In this document: positions 7,019 to 14,113 of the stretch, piece by piece
Layout: each line of letters opens with the position of its first letter
Numbering within the stretch: position 1 is the first letter of the stretch
DNA from: DASWOJ01 sp964242325
GTDB taxonomy: Bacteria > Pseudomonadota > Alphaproteobacteria > Acetobacterales > Acetobacteraceae
NCBI GenBank assembly: GCA_964242325.1
Contig: CAXTCI010000094.1
Location: forward strand, 1 to 19,604
Direction of reading: 5' to 3'
Length of the DNA stretch: 19,604 nt
Notes under the pieces: generated by a model
Told to the model about the DNA's origin: nothing
Database searches by the model: none
What the model saw: the letters and a program-made list of their open reading frames with translations, nothing else
Program-made: the position numbers and the translations under genes

Positions 7019-7065
7019 TGTGTCGCAGACCAAAGATTTCGGAGCGGTGCAATCGGGACCTCTAA

Positions 7066-7166
7066 GCAAACCTCTGGAGGTTTGCGCACAAATGAAAACC
7101 CAAGCAGGCTTACACGGCCTGGCACGGCCGCAGGCCGTTTGTGTGACAGGCCGCGTAAGCCTGCTT
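7066..7166. repeat. Cluster of inverted repeats: tight palindrome plus nested cruciform
   Basis: A 9-bp perfect inverted repeat (GCAAACCTC/GAGGTTTGC, 7066-7085) has almost no loop. It is followed by a 12-bp perfect inverted repeat AAGCAGGCTTAC (7102-7113) and GTAAGCCTGCTT (7155-7166). Inside the second lies another 7-bp pair ACGGCCT (7114-7120) and AGGCCGT (7132-7138). The outer arm and first inner arm are contiguous, so an RNA would fold into a branched stem. No protein is recognisable in either strand. This could be a structured RNA, a terminal structure of a decayed mobile element, or a processing/termination signal. Confidence 0.6.
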
Positions 7167-7405
7167 AGGCCGCATCCATCTGGGACGCGGCTGCCGCAGG
7201 CGGCGTGCAGGCTCGTTCCACACCCGCAGAAGACGAGGCTCGTCAACTGCAAGGACTCGGACCGGCGTAGCACCTGCGTATTCCGGTGATCCCGACCGTC
7301 GCATTTCCAACAACGCCGGACGGTTTGCCGGACAGGTATCCGAGCCGTTCAAGACATAGGCCCAGAAGCGACAAAGCAAGGTGCAGCACCACTGCCACGC
7401 AGTAT

Positions 7406-7423
7406 AAGTTGTCTAGACAAGTT
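7406..7423. promoter_or_regulatory. GntR/HutC-type palindromic operator upstream of the MFS gene
   Basis: TTGTCTAGACAA (7409-7420) is a perfect 12-bp palindrome, extended to 18 bases by flanking AA/TT with one mismatched pair. The core GTCTAGAC is the shared core of several HutC-subfamily GntR operators, such as those of DasR and PhnF. It is 94 bases upstream of the MFS start, a sensible distance for repression. No GntR gene is in the window, so the regulator would be encoded elsewhere. Confidence 0.5.
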
Positions 7424-7517
7424 TAGCCTGTCATCCATCTTCCGCCCTAGGTGCCATGGTGGTTCACTCCCCTTATGGCGCCAGCCCATGCGGCTGGACG
7501 CCGGAGGGTCCGCCCGC

Positions 7518-8705
7518 ATGTCCGTAACCACCGACGCCCCACGTTCCGCGCCCGCTCTGCCCTCGTCACAGGCCCGCCGCACCTTGCTGGGTGCTTGCCT
7601 CGCCCATGCCCTGCATGACGGCTACACAGACACGATTTACGTCCTGCTGCCTATTTGGCAGGCGGAGTTCGCACTCGGCTTCGGGGCGCTCGCTGCGCTG
7701 CGCGGCCTTTACGCCGGAACAATGGCCATTCTTCAAATTCCGGCTGGGCGGCTCGCCGGACGTCTTGGCGGGCGCGCCCTACTCGTCGCCGGCACGCTCC
7801 TGTCTGCCCTCGGCTATGGGCTTGCGGGTTTCTCGGGTGGCCTGCTCGGTCTCTGCTCCGCGCTGGCCCTATCGGGCGCGGGCGCGGCCACCCAGCACCC
7901 GCTCGCCTCGGCTGCAGTGTCTCACGCCTACGGCGCCGAAGCGCGCGGTCCCCTCGGGATCTACAACTTCGCCGGGGACCTCGGGAAGGCGGCGTTGCCG
8001 CCGCTTGTGGCGCTCATGGTTGCCGCGATGCCGTGGCGCCCCGCCCTTTGGCTGGTGGCGGCCCTAGGCGTGGCCGGGGCGGTCGCGATCTGGGTGCTGG
8101 TGCCCGGCTTCGGCGAGATGGGACGGCCGGCACCGAAGGCAACGAAGGGCGAGGGCCGCGGCGGCTTCTGGCTGCTGCTCGCCATCGGCGTCCTCGACAG
8201 CGGCGTGCGTATGGGGTTTCTCACCTTCCTGCCATTCCTATTGCGGGCGAAGGGGGCGGACCTGCCGCTTGTCGGCTTTGCGCTTAGCCTCGTCTTCCTC
8301 GGTGGCGCAGCCGGCAAGTTCGCCTGCGGCTGGCTCGGCGTCCGTCTGGGCCTGCTCGCGACTGTGCTCGCAACGGAAGCTGGGACGGCAATCGCCATCC
8401 TGGCCGTGATCGCGCTGCCGCTCGCGCCGGCGCTGATCCTGCTGCCATTGCTCGGCATCATGCTGAACGGCACTTCGTCTGTGCTCTATGGAACGGTTCC
8501 GGAGTTGGCGCCGCCGGGACAGGAGGCACGCGCTTTTGCGCTGTTCTACACGGGCACCATTGGCTCCGGCGCCATTTCGCCGGTGCTCTATGGCATCGTC
8601 GGCGATTTCGCCGGGCCTGCCTGGGGCGCCGCGTCCGCGGCAGGAGTGGCGCTGCTTGTCTGTCCTCTCGCTGTGCTGCTTGCCCCGCGGCTGCGTGCGT
8701 CGTGA
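7518..8705 (+). CDS. MFS efflux transporter, Fsr (fosmidomycin resistance)-like
   Basis: A 395-residue inner-membrane transporter with about 12 hydrophobic segments. The N-terminal LAHALHDGYTDTIYVLLPIWQAEF matches the characteristic first-helix signature (histidine and aspartate spaced before LLP) of the Fsr branch of MFS drug exporters. The first cytoplasmic loop AGRLAGRLGGR fits the MFS G-x-L-x-D-R-x-G-R motif in altered form. A charged central loop (PAPKATKGEGRG) separates the two halves. It likely exports a drug or metabolite by proton antiport; the substrate is unknown. I chose ATG 7518 because GGAGGG lies 9 bases before it; an in-frame ATG at 7488 would add ten residues. A GntR-like operator lies upstream. 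Confidence 0.88.
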   Translation: MSVTTDAPRSAPALPSSQARRTLLGACLAHALHDGYTDTIYVLLPIWQAEFALGFGALAALRGLYAGTMAILQIPAGRLAGRLGGRALLVAGTLLSALGYGLAGFSGGLLGLCSALALSGAGAATQHPLASAAVSHAYGAEARGPLGIYNFAGDLGKAALPPLVALMVAAMPWRPALWLVAALGVAGAVAIWVLVPGFGEMGRPAPKATKGEGRGGFWLLLAIGVLDSGVRMGFLTFLPFLLRAKGADLPLVGFALSLVFLGGAAGKFACGWLGVRLGLLATVLATEAGTAIAILAVIALPLAPALILLPLLGIMLNGTSSVLYGTVPELAPPGQEARAFALFYTGTIGSGAISPVLYGIVGDFAGPAWGAASAAGVALLVCPLAVLLAPRLRAS

Positions 8706-8758
8706 GTGCTCCCATCCGCCGTAACCGGCGTTCGGCCTTGCCGCACTGGAGTTGAAGG

Positions 8759-8935
8759 GTGCTGAAACCGTATCTCGCGCCAGGCGCAAGTTCCATGGCC
8801 GTTCACATCGCGCTGCATGAGGCCGGCACCCCCTTCGAGGCACGTCCGCCTTCTCCGCCGGCGGGCGAGCCGGATGCCAGCCTACTCGGCATTCAATCTG
8901 GAAAGGCTCGTCCCTTCATTGATGGCCGCCACTAA
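8759..8935 (+). pseudogene. Truncated glutathione S-transferase N-terminal fragment
   Basis: A 58-codon frame starting at GTG (GGAG 7 bases upstream) reads LKPYLAPGASSMAVHIALHEAGTPFE, the classic start of a beta-class-like GST, where the equivalent position of the common CSLAVHIAL motif shows S rather than C. It then degenerates (ARPPSPPAGEPDASLLGIQSGKARPFIDGRH) with apparent loss of the stretch normally holding NP-GKVP, and stops at 8933. The whole helical domain is missing. Its end overlaps the 3' end of the LysR gene on the opposite strand by 20 bases. The most likely reading is a decayed gene, perhaps cut off when neighbouring genes were inserted. Confidence 0.7.
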
Positions 8936-9833
8936 CGGGGGTTTCCGGCGTCGCGCGTACCATGCCAATGAAGGCGCGCAACGCCGCGGGCACCTGGCGG
9001 CGCCCAGGATAGTATAGGGAGAACTGCGGCAGGACCGGACACCAGTCCTCAAGAACCCGCACCAGTTCCCCCCGGGCGACATGCCCGGCTGCCAGGTTTT
9101 CATAGACCAAGGCCAGCCCAACCCCGTCGAGCGCCGCCCGTACCATCATCGCGCTGTCGTCAACGACCAAGGGGCCGGACACCTTCACCTCCATCCGGCT
9201 TCCATCCTTTGCAAATTCCCACAGGTGATGCGAGCCGTTGGGAAAGCGCCGCTCGATGCAGGCGTGGCCGTGCAGGTCCTGCGGCACCCGGGGCTTGTCC
9301 CGTCCGGCGAAGTAGGCCGGAGCGCCGACAACTGCGAACCGGCGCGGCGGACCCACGGGAATGGCAACCATGTTCTGCGCCAGTTGGTGGCCGGCCCGGA
9401 TGCCGGCGTCGAACCCCTGGGCGACGATGTCCATCATGGCGTCGTCGGTGGCGACCTCCAGCCTGACCCCGGGATATTCCGCCAGGAAGCGGCCCATCAC
9501 CGGCTTGATGACCAGCTCGGCGGCGTTGCGCGGGACGTTCAAGCGCAGCAGTCCCGTGGGCTGGCCGCGGAACGCGTTGATCCCCTCTATGGCTCCGGCG
9601 ATGTCGCCCAGCGCGGGGCCGATCCGCCGGGCAAGCTGCTCGCCTGCCTCCGTGACACGTATGCTCCGGTTCGTGCGGTTGAACAGCCGCACATCGAGCG
9701 TGTCTTCAAGCCCGCGTATGACGTGGCTCAGGGCCGACGGGCTGACGCCGCGTTCAGCCGCGGCCTTGCGAAAGCTGCCGTGGCGCACGACGGCCAGGAA
9801 GGCTTCCAAGGCGGGGAGGCCGGGTTGGGACAT
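8916..9833 (-). CDS. LysR-family transcriptional regulator
   Basis: A 305-residue LysR regulator. Residues 7-65 form the winged helix-turn-helix (ALEAFLAVVRHGSFRKAAAE, SPSALSHVIRGLEDTLDVRLFNRTNRSIRVTEAG). Residues ~92-295 form the periplasmic-binding-like effector domain (GLLRLNVP, then AVVGAPAYF). ATG 9833 was chosen because AAGGA lies 8 bases upstream; in-frame ATGs at 9851 and 9854 add only a short unconserved tail. It is divergent from the Gfo/Idh/MocA oxidoreductase across about 175 bases, the classic arrangement for a LysR protein controlling its neighbour. The effector is unknown. Its 3' end overlaps the GST fragment. Confidence 0.94.
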   Translation of the reverse strand: MSQPGLPALEAFLAVVRHGSFRKAAAERGVSPSALSHVIRGLEDTLDVRLFNRTNRSIRVTEAGEQLARRIGPALGDIAGAIEGINAFRGQPTGLLRLNVPRNAAELVIKPVMGRFLAEYPGVRLEVATDDAMMDIVAQGFDAGIRAGHQLAQNMVAIPVGPPRRFAVVGAPAYFAGRDKPRVPQDLHGHACIERRFPNGSHHLWEFAKDGSRMEVKVSGPLVVDDSAMMVRAALDGVGLALVYENLAAGHVARGELVRVLEDWCPVLPQFSLYYPGRRQVPAALRAFIGMVRATPETPVSGGHQ

Positions 9834-10007
9834 GGATGAGTCCTTCCTCATCATTCCGGTGAGGAGGATGACGATGTTCTCAGCAATGGCAAGCCGGCCC
9901 AACTTCCTGGAGCTGGTCGCGGCGCCCGCCAATGCCGGCAAAGCGCGTAGCGCCCCGGCGCGGGAGTGCCGCGCAGGGCTGCAAATCCAACAAGGAGAAG
10001 ACAAACG

Positions 10008-11099
10008 ATGGCTGGGACATTGAGGGTCGGCATTATCGGCGCGAGCGCCGGGCGCGGCTGGGCAAAGATATCGCACGTGCCTGCGGTCCAAGGGCTTGCC
10101 GGTCTGGAGCTTGCGGCGGTAGCCACCAACGACCAGAAATCGGCCGACGCGGCGGCGGCCGCCTTCGGCGTCAAGGGTTACGCCGACGCCCAGGCCATGC
10201 TCCGCGACCCGGCCGTGGACCTCGTGGCGGTTGCCGTCAAGGTTCCCGACCACCGCAAACTGGTCCTGGCCGCCATCGCAGCCGGCAAGCACCTGTACTG
10301 CGAATGGCCACTGGGCCGCGACCTTGCCGAAGCGGAGGAGTTGGCGGACGCCGCCAACGCCGCGGGCCTGCACGCGGTGGTCGGACTGCAAACCCGGGCC
10401 AACCCCGCGGCGCTCCGTGCGCGCGACCTCCTCGCGTCCGGCGCGGTCGGGCGGGTGCTCAGCGCCCGGGTCTTGTCCACGACGATGGCATTCGGCCCGA
10501 AGGTCGAGGCCGCGATGGCGTTCGGTGAGCAGGAGGAGAACGGCGCCACCCTGGTGACCATCCAGGGCGCCCATACGCTCGACCTCACCATTGCAACCCT
10601 CGGCGGCCTTGAGACCGCGGCTGCTCTCGCCACGACACAGTTCCCGCAAATCCAGATCGACGGCGGCGCGGCCCAGCGGCGTTCGACGGCTGACCACATC
10701 CTGGTCCAAGCGCGCATCGCAGGCGGTCCCGCCCTGTCGGTCGAGGTGGCAGGCGGCCGTTCACCTGAGGCGACGCCGTTCCTGTTCGAGGTGACGGGAG
10801 ATAAGGGCATCCTCACGCTGGAGGGCGGCGCGGCGCGCGGCTTCCAATCAGGCCGCCTGCGCCTGCTGCTCAACGGCGCGGAGCAGAAGGTGGATGAGGG
10901 CGAGGTGGCTGCCATGCCCGACACGGCTGCCAACGTCGCCGGGACCTACGCAGCATTGCGGAACGATATCCTGAACGGGACCGCCACCGCGCCCGGCTTC
11001 GATCATGCCGTCCGGCTGACGCGGCTCATCAGTGACCTCATGGCGTCGTCACGCAGTGGCACCCGGGCACTGTCTGCCGGCTGGCCCGGCCAGCAGTAG
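10008..11099 (+). CDS. Gfo/Idh/MocA-family oxidoreductase, Gal80-like
   Basis: A 363-residue protein. The N-terminal Rossmann domain has RVGIIGASAGRGWA (6-19), and the second domain follows from ~130. In most members the strand at ~98 ends in EKP, whose lysine is catalytic; here it is EWPLG (99-103), as in the Gal80-like branch, so the lysine is lost. The GAHTLDL motif (H190, D193) of the active site is kept. It may therefore be an oxidoreductase with an altered mechanism, or a nucleotide-binding sensor as Gal80 is. AAGGAG lies 10 bases before the ATG. The divergent LysR gene is its likely regulator. A stable hairpin follows the stop. Confidence 0.9.
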   Translation: MAGTLRVGIIGASAGRGWAKISHVPAVQGLAGLELAAVATNDQKSADAAAAAFGVKGYADAQAMLRDPAVDLVAVAVKVPDHRKLVLAAIAAGKHLYCEWPLGRDLAEAEELADAANAAGLHAVVGLQTRANPAALRARDLLASGAVGRVLSARVLSTTMAFGPKVEAAMAFGEQEENGATLVTIQGAHTLDLTIATLGGLETAAALATTQFPQIQIDGGAAQRRSTADHILVQARIAGGPALSVEVAGGRSPEATPFLFEVTGDKGILTLEGGAARGFQSGRLRLLLNGAEQKVDEGEVAAMPDTAANVAGTYAALRNDILNGTATAPGFDHAVRLTRLISDLMASSRSGTRALSAGWPGQQ

Positions 11100-11108
11100 G
11101 CTGCGGCG

Positions 11109-11141
11109 CAGCCCGGCCTTGCCCTGAAGCAGGCCGGGCTG
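11109..11141 (+). terminator. Strong hairpin after the Gfo/Idh/MocA gene
   Basis: CAGCCCGGCCT (11109-11119) and AGGCCGGGCTG (11131-11141) form a perfect 11-bp G/C-rich stem with an 11-base loop, starting 9 bases after the stop codon. The downstream sequence has only a short CCCTTT, so it is a terminator-like hairpin rather than a textbook one. Confidence 0.5.
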
Positions 11142-11209
11142 GACGGCCAGCCCCTTTCCGCATCTGCAAGGGCGTTGGACCGGATGCAGTCACCTCCGGG
11201 AGCACAACC

Positions 11210-11305
11210 ATGACGCTTTCGTGCGTCTGCAATCCCGCTCCCGCTCCGTTCGTTTGCCCCCGGACGCGCATCGTCGCGCGTGCAACCCTAGGACAAACAG
11301 TATGA
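11210..11305 (+). CDS. Possible 31-codon leader ORF coupled to the DUF2171 gene
   Basis: ATG 11210 has GGGAG 8-9 bases upstream and opens 31 codons, ending with a TGA that overlaps the ATG of the next gene (ATGA, 11302-11305). The predicted peptide contains three cysteines (SCVCNP, FVCPR) and a PAPAP run. The good ribosome-binding site plus the 4-base overlap suggests translational coupling or a regulatory leader. The peptide has no recognisable family, and short frames arise easily in GC-rich DNA, so this is tentative. Confidence 0.35.
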   Translation: MTLSCVCNPAPAPFVCPRTRIVARATLGQTV

Positions 11306-11595
11306 GCGGAAGCGCATTGGCGTCGCAGATCAAGGAACACATGCCGGTCGTTGGCAGCGACGGCGGGCACGTCGGCACGGTGGACCATATGGAGGAGGAC
11401 CGGATCAAGTTGACCAAGCAGGACGACCCAAGCGGCCGTGCGCTGCACCACCATTACCTGCCGGTCAGCGCCGTGGCCACGGTAAACGGGGGCGAAGTGC
11501 GCCTCAACATGGATGCACATCGTGCCAGGGAACTGGCAACCATGATTGGCGCCTCCGAGCCGACGCCCGGCATGGGAAGCGCAAGCGCCGGCTGA
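11302..11595 (+). CDS. DUF2171 (PRC-barrel-like) protein
   Basis: A 97-residue soluble protein with the DUF2171 pattern IKEHMPVVGSDGGHVGTVDHMEEDRIKLTKQD followed by HHYLPVSAVATVNGGEVRLNMD, a small barrel related to PRC domains. Its function is unknown; such genes are common near stress or osmotic genes in alphaproteobacteria. The histidine cluster HHH within the barrel is notable but not diagnostic. A weak AGGA precedes the ATG, and translation may be coupled to the short ORF overlapping its start. It converges on the DUF2244 gene with under 30 bases between the stops. Confidence 0.85.
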   Translation: MSGSALASQIKEHMPVVGSDGGHVGTVDHMEEDRIKLTKQDDPSGRALHHHYLPVSAVATVNGGEVRLNMDAHRARELATMIGASEPTPGMGSASAG

Positions 11596-11623
11596 ACCCA
11601 ACAGCCCTAGTAAAGGGAGGCGC

Positions 11624-12139
11624 CTACTCCTGGCCCTCCCGCAACTGCGGATTGTCGAACACCGGATTGCGGTGCCGGTGCAAGGCCACGTTGAGCGCCT
11701 CTGCCAGGTCCCGCTTCTCCACCTCACCCAACTCCGCCCCGACCTCCATACGCATCCCGCGGTTGGCCAGCCACAGCGCCGGGACTCGGCCCTGACGCTC
11801 CTCCAGGCTGGCGCGGAGCCAAGCCGGCTGCAGCGTCCGCTCTGTCCGGCGTCCGGCGTGGTCGGTCCGCACGATCCGCAGGCCATCGTCCGACAGCAGC
11901 AGCATCTCGCTTGCCCGCGTCGCCCGGGCATTGCGGCGCATCAGCAGGACTGCCACCGAGATCTCCGCCGCGTCGAACCCCACCGCCGGCCAGGCACCGA
12001 TAAGCCACAGCCCGAGCGACACGCAGCAGCTCACGAACACGATGAACCCCACCAACCAACGGAACCCGACCGGGCCTAGGCTACGGTGCGGGATGATTAC
12101 GGCCTCAAAGGCGACCGGGGCGGGGGCAGCAGTCTCCAT
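11624..12139 (-). CDS. DUF2244 integral membrane protein
   Basis: A 171-residue inner-membrane protein. The N-terminus FEAVIIPHRSLGPVGF is typical of DUF2244, followed by two transmembrane helices at about 26-46 and 48-67, a basic stretch MRRNARATRA, and a soluble cytoplasmic domain with LLLSDDGLRIVRTDHAGRRTER and PALWLANRGMRMEVG. Its function is unknown. The start is at MET (12139), 63 bases from the divergent nth gene, so the two share a promoter region; the much longer open frame on this strand is antisense to nth and was rejected. A DUF2244-nth pairing recurs in related bacteria as I recall it, but its meaning is unclear. Confidence 0.85.
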   Translation of the reverse strand: METAAPAPVAFEAVIIPHRSLGPVGFRWLVGFIVFVSCCVSLGLWLIGAWPAVGFDAAEISVAVLLMRRNARATRASEMLLLSDDGLRIVRTDHAGRRTERTLQPAWLRASLEERQGRVPALWLANRGMRMEVGAELGEVEKRDLAEALNVALHRHRNPVFDNPQLREGQE

Positions 12140-12202
12140 GCCCCAGCATGTAGCACCCGCGCCCGCCTTGTCAGCCCGGCCGGTGCAGGCATTATCGCCG
12201 GC

Positions 12203-12937
12203 ATGGCCGCCGAATCCGCAAAGCGCATCCGCAAGACACCTCCCATGACCCTGGCCCAAGTCCGCGGCTTCATCGCCGCCCTCGGCGCCGCCTACCCCGA
12301 CGCACAAACGGAGCTGGACTCGGAATCGCCCTACCATCTCCTGTGCGCCGTCGTGATGTCCGCGCAAACCACCGACGCCGCCGTGAACCGCGTCGGCCGC
12401 ACCCTGTTCGCCGCGGCGCCGACGCCTACCGCGATGGTAGCGCTGGGCGCGGAGGGCGTGGCCGAGCACATACGCAGCATTGGCCTGTGGCAGGCCAAGT
12501 CGAAGAACGTGGTGGAACTGTCCCGCCTGCTGATCGAGCGCCACGGCGGCGAGGTGCCCGGCGACCGCGAAGCGTTGGAGGCGCTGCCCGGCGTCGGCCG
12601 CAAAACCGCCAACGTCGTGCTGAACGTCGCCTTCGGACAGAGCACGATGGCGGTGGACACCCACGTCTTCCGGCTGGGCAACCGCACCGGCATCGCGCCG
12701 GGCAAGACGGTGCGGGCGGTGGAGGATGGGCTGGTCAAGCGCATCCCCCACGACGTGCTGCGCCCGGCGCACCATTGGCTGATCCTGCACGGCCGCCGGG
12801 TCTGCAAGGCGCGGCGGCCGGAGTGCTGGCGCTGCGTCGCGCGGGAGTGGTGCCGGATGCCGGCCAAGGTTTCCGGCCCTGGCAGCAGCCAGGGCCTGCC
12901 GGACGAGGCCGTGCCGGAGGATGCCGCGGGAATGTGA
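12203..12937 (+). CDS. nth: Endonuclease III (base excision repair DNA glycosylase/AP lyase)
   Basis: A 244-residue glycosylase that removes oxidised pyrimidines and nicks the abasic site by beta-elimination. The helix-hairpin-helix motif is LPGVGRKTANVVLN with catalytic K134; the catalytic aspartate is D152 in AVDTHVFRLGNR. The [4Fe-4S] ligands are C201, C208, C211 and C217, with the exact C-x6-C-x2-C-x5-C spacing. The N-terminal AQTTDAAVNR segment matches the family. ATG 12203 gives a slightly extended basic N-terminus (KRIRK); ATG 12245 is an alternative start. The open frame continues further upstream without support. The following DUF1489 gene starts 47 bases downstream and may be cotranscribed. 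Confidence 0.96.
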   Translation: MAAESAKRIRKTPPMTLAQVRGFIAALGAAYPDAQTELDSESPYHLLCAVVMSAQTTDAAVNRVGRTLFAAAPTPTAMVALGAEGVAEHIRSIGLWQAKSKNVVELSRLLIERHGGEVPGDREALEALPGVGRKTANVVLNVAFGQSTMAVDTHVFRLGNRTGIAPGKTVRAVEDGLVKRIPHDVLRPAHHWLILHGRRVCKARRPECWRCVAREWCRMPAKVSGPGSSQGLPDEAVPEDAAGM

Positions 12938-12984
12938 ACACCTGTGCCTTGCGCCCGAATCGGCACGGCAGTTAACCAAGACCG

Positions 12985-13407
12985 ATGCTGCACCTCGCAA
13001 AGCTCGCTGTCGGGATACGCGACGTGGCCCATCTGCGCGAGGTTCAGGCGGCCCGCGCCGCCGCCCGTCCGCCGTTGCGCCACCAAACCCGCATGTTTCC
13101 CCGGCGCACCGCGGAGATTACGGACGGCGGCAGCATCTATTGGGTCATCCGGGGCGCGATGGTCGTCCGCCAGCGCGTGCTGGACGTGCAGGAAGACCGG
13201 TGGGACGACGCCACGCGCTGCGCCGGGCTGGTGCTGGACCCCGAGTTGATCCCGGTCGAGGGCAGGCCGGTGAAGGCGTTCCAGGGCTGGCGCTACCTCC
13301 TTGCAGCCGAGGCGCCGGCGGATATTGGCCCGGACGGCCCGGCCCTGGGCGCCGACGGCCTGCCGGATAGCCTACGGCGGGAGCTGCGGACGCTCTGCCT
13401 GTTGTAA
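12985..13407 (+). CDS. DUF1489 family protein
   Basis: A 140-residue protein with the features of the alphaproteobacterial DUF1489 family: MLHLAKLAVGIRDVAHL, RHQTRMFPRR, GGSIYWVIRGAMVVRQRVLDV, RCAGLVLDPELIPVEGRPVKAFQGWRYL. It has no signal peptide or membrane segment, so it is cytoplasmic. Its function is unknown. The W/R-rich centre and lysine-poor composition might suit nucleic acid binding, but that is speculation. It follows nth on the same strand, possibly in one transcript. Its presence is one of the better taxonomic pointers to Alphaproteobacteria in the window. Confidence 0.93.
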   Translation: MLHLAKLAVGIRDVAHLREVQAARAAARPPLRHQTRMFPRRTAEITDGGSIYWVIRGAMVVRQRVLDVQEDRWDDATRCAGLVLDPELIPVEGRPVKAFQGWRYLLAAEAPADIGPDGPALGADGLPDSLRRELRTLCLL

Positions 13408-13534
13408 CGCTGCAACGGGTTAGCCTGATATAAACAACGTGCTTGCAACAATCCGAGGCCGGCGGTTAGAGAAGTCAGGCATGTAGCGCCGACTCCTCAA
13501 GCATTCCGTTAACCATGGCCCAGGAACCTGCCCG

Positions 13535-13792
13535 ATGAACCCTTCCAGACTTCTGGCCGCTGCCGGCGTCCTGCTCCTTTTTGGCACAGCCGATGCCGTC
13601 GCCGCGGCCCGTCGCGGCAGCCATCACCCCGGCCACCGCGCGCGGGTAAACACGGCGGTTTATACGACCCCGCTCCGTCCGCCGTCCCGCGTGCTGCGCA
13701 TGGCCAGGAGTTCCACAGCAGGCAAGCGGACCAACGATACCGTTCGCCTCGCCCAGGGCGGACACCACCACTCGTTGATGACCGGCAGCTAG
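13535..13792 (+). CDS. Small secreted hypothetical protein
   Basis: An 85-residue frame starts with a plausible Sec signal peptide (NPSRLLAAAGVLLLFGTADAVAAA, cleavage near residue 24) and continues as a basic, histidine- and arginine-rich mature part (GSHHPGHRAR, RVLRMARSS, QGGHHHS). AGGA lies about 9 bases before the ATG. I recognise no family. A longer frame on the other strand (13509-14093) gives an arginine/tryptophan-rich product typical of antisense translation, so this strand is preferred, but the gene remains uncertain. Confidence 0.45.
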   Translation: MNPSRLLAAAGVLLLFGTADAVAAARRGSHHPGHRARVNTAVYTTPLRPPSRVLRMARSSTAGKRTNDTVRLAQGGHHHSLMTGS

Positions 13793-14113
13793 GGGCGCCA
13801 AGCAAGGCCCGTCCCCAATCCCATCGAAGGTTCCCCGCCTTTGATCGGTTCCAGGGTGGCCTCGACGCGACGCTGCATATGCCATTGTCCCGGCGCAGCC
13901 GTGCTGCCTCCACGGCGTGCCAGACGCCCTGGAAACGCTGACGACACAGCCTGCGATGCTGCAAGCCGAGCAAGCCTCGGCCGATGGCGCTTCGGCCGTC
14001 AACGCCAACCTGATTGCGCTTCATAAGGTGGTGAGGGGACCTATACCCGCCAGCCAGGCGGCGGGCAGCGGCGGGTCCTGCCGTGCTGCCCACCGGCCAC
14101 CCGCCCCATCATG
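13793..14113. other. 321-bp intergenic stretch, no supported gene
   Basis: A plus-strand frame from 13917 runs into the antisense of the carotenoid oxygenase and gives no recognisable protein. A hairpin CCCGCC/GGCGGG (14046-14065) lies about 50 bases past the carotenoid oxygenase stop and might end its transcript. Nothing else stands out. Confidence 0.5.

Noticed and set aside
7102..7166. Integron attC site
   Set aside because: The structure is a nested inverted repeat, but the paired GTTRRRY/RYYYAAC core sites are absent and no integrase is nearby.
7110..7379. 89-codon minus-strand frame in the inverted-repeat region
   Set aside because: It spans one arm of the nested inverted repeat and shows no family features; considered as a transposase remnant but no DDE or HUH motif is visible.
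13509..14093. 194-codon minus-strand frame
   Set aside because: R/W/G-rich antisense-like product; the opposite strand has a signal-peptide ORF with a ribosome-binding site.
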